NCBI GenBank assembly: GCA_021812265.1
Contig: JAKAOI010000187.1
Span: 1 to 5,415 of the forward strand
Direction of reading: 5' to 3'
Source of the DNA: Chloroflexota bacterium
Lineage (GTDB): Bacteria > Chloroflexota > Ktedonobacteria > Ktedonobacterales > JACDGC01
Length of the DNA stretch: 5,415 nucleotides
The notes beneath the pieces were generated by a model. That model did not search any database, was not told where the DNA came from, and was given only the letters and a program-made list of their open reading frames with translations. The translations under genes were made by a program, and so were the position numbers. Positions 5,395 to 5,415 of the stretch are shown here, piece by piece; position 1 is the stretch's first letter, and each line of letters begins with the position of its first letter.

Positions 5395-5415
5395 ATGAGG
5401 TATATCGGCAATGAG

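Noticed and set aside
1..5415. CRISPR arrays, tRNA or rRNA genes, toxin-antitoxin or defence genes
   Set aside because: I found no regularly spaced repeats, no cloverleaf or rRNA-like sequence, and no genes with such motifs on either strand.

Overview
This window looks like the edge of a prophage, or a prophage remnant, in a bacterial chromosome of roughly 50% GC. The host is probably a proteobacterium: the ribosome-binding sites are standard, there is a CRP-like operator, the head genes are of HK97 type and the insertion sequence is of the IS1 family. No single gene identifies the genus, so I do not name one.

Layout, left to right. Positions 1-1093 (minus strand) hold a prohead-protease-like gene that runs off the left edge. 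It has an N-terminal protease domain, a strongly acidic linker and a helical C-terminal part. Positions 1094-1259 hold a short spacer with a 9-bp tandem repeat, then the severed last 15 codons of the portal gene. Positions 1268-2355 are a complete IS1-family insertion sequence of 1088 bp. It has 13-bp perfect terminal inverted repeats and is flanked by an 8-bp target duplication, CAATATTC. Its transposase gene is split in two frames at a run of eight A. Positions 2329-3714 (minus) are the portal protein gene, whose last 15 codons were replaced by 8 codons read from the element's end. Positions 3754-4032 (minus) encode a 92-residue protein with a coiled coil and a C-terminal membrane segment. 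Positions 4033-4203 are a divergent regulatory region with a pair of abutting palindromes at a TTGACA box facing left and a TATAAT box facing right. Positions 4204-5268 (plus) encode a membrane-anchored or exported YVTN/YncE-type beta-propeller protein. Positions 5269-5415 are intergenic, with a CRP-like operator placed for a class II promoter and a possible gene start at the right edge.

How the genes fit together. The minus-strand genes read small membrane protein, portal, protease, then presumably capsid beyond the left edge, which is the usual head order of HK97-like phages. The terminase normally found before the portal is absent; a divergent propeller gene is there instead, so the prophage border or an internal deletion probably lies near 4033-4203. 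Removing the element and one target copy restores a continuous 468-codon portal frame, so the insertion happened in a previously intact gene.

I see no clearly new multi-gene system. The points most worth checking are the insertion and its frameshifted transposase, the protease with its acidic extension, the double palindrome, and the odd gene neighbourhood at the phage edge.
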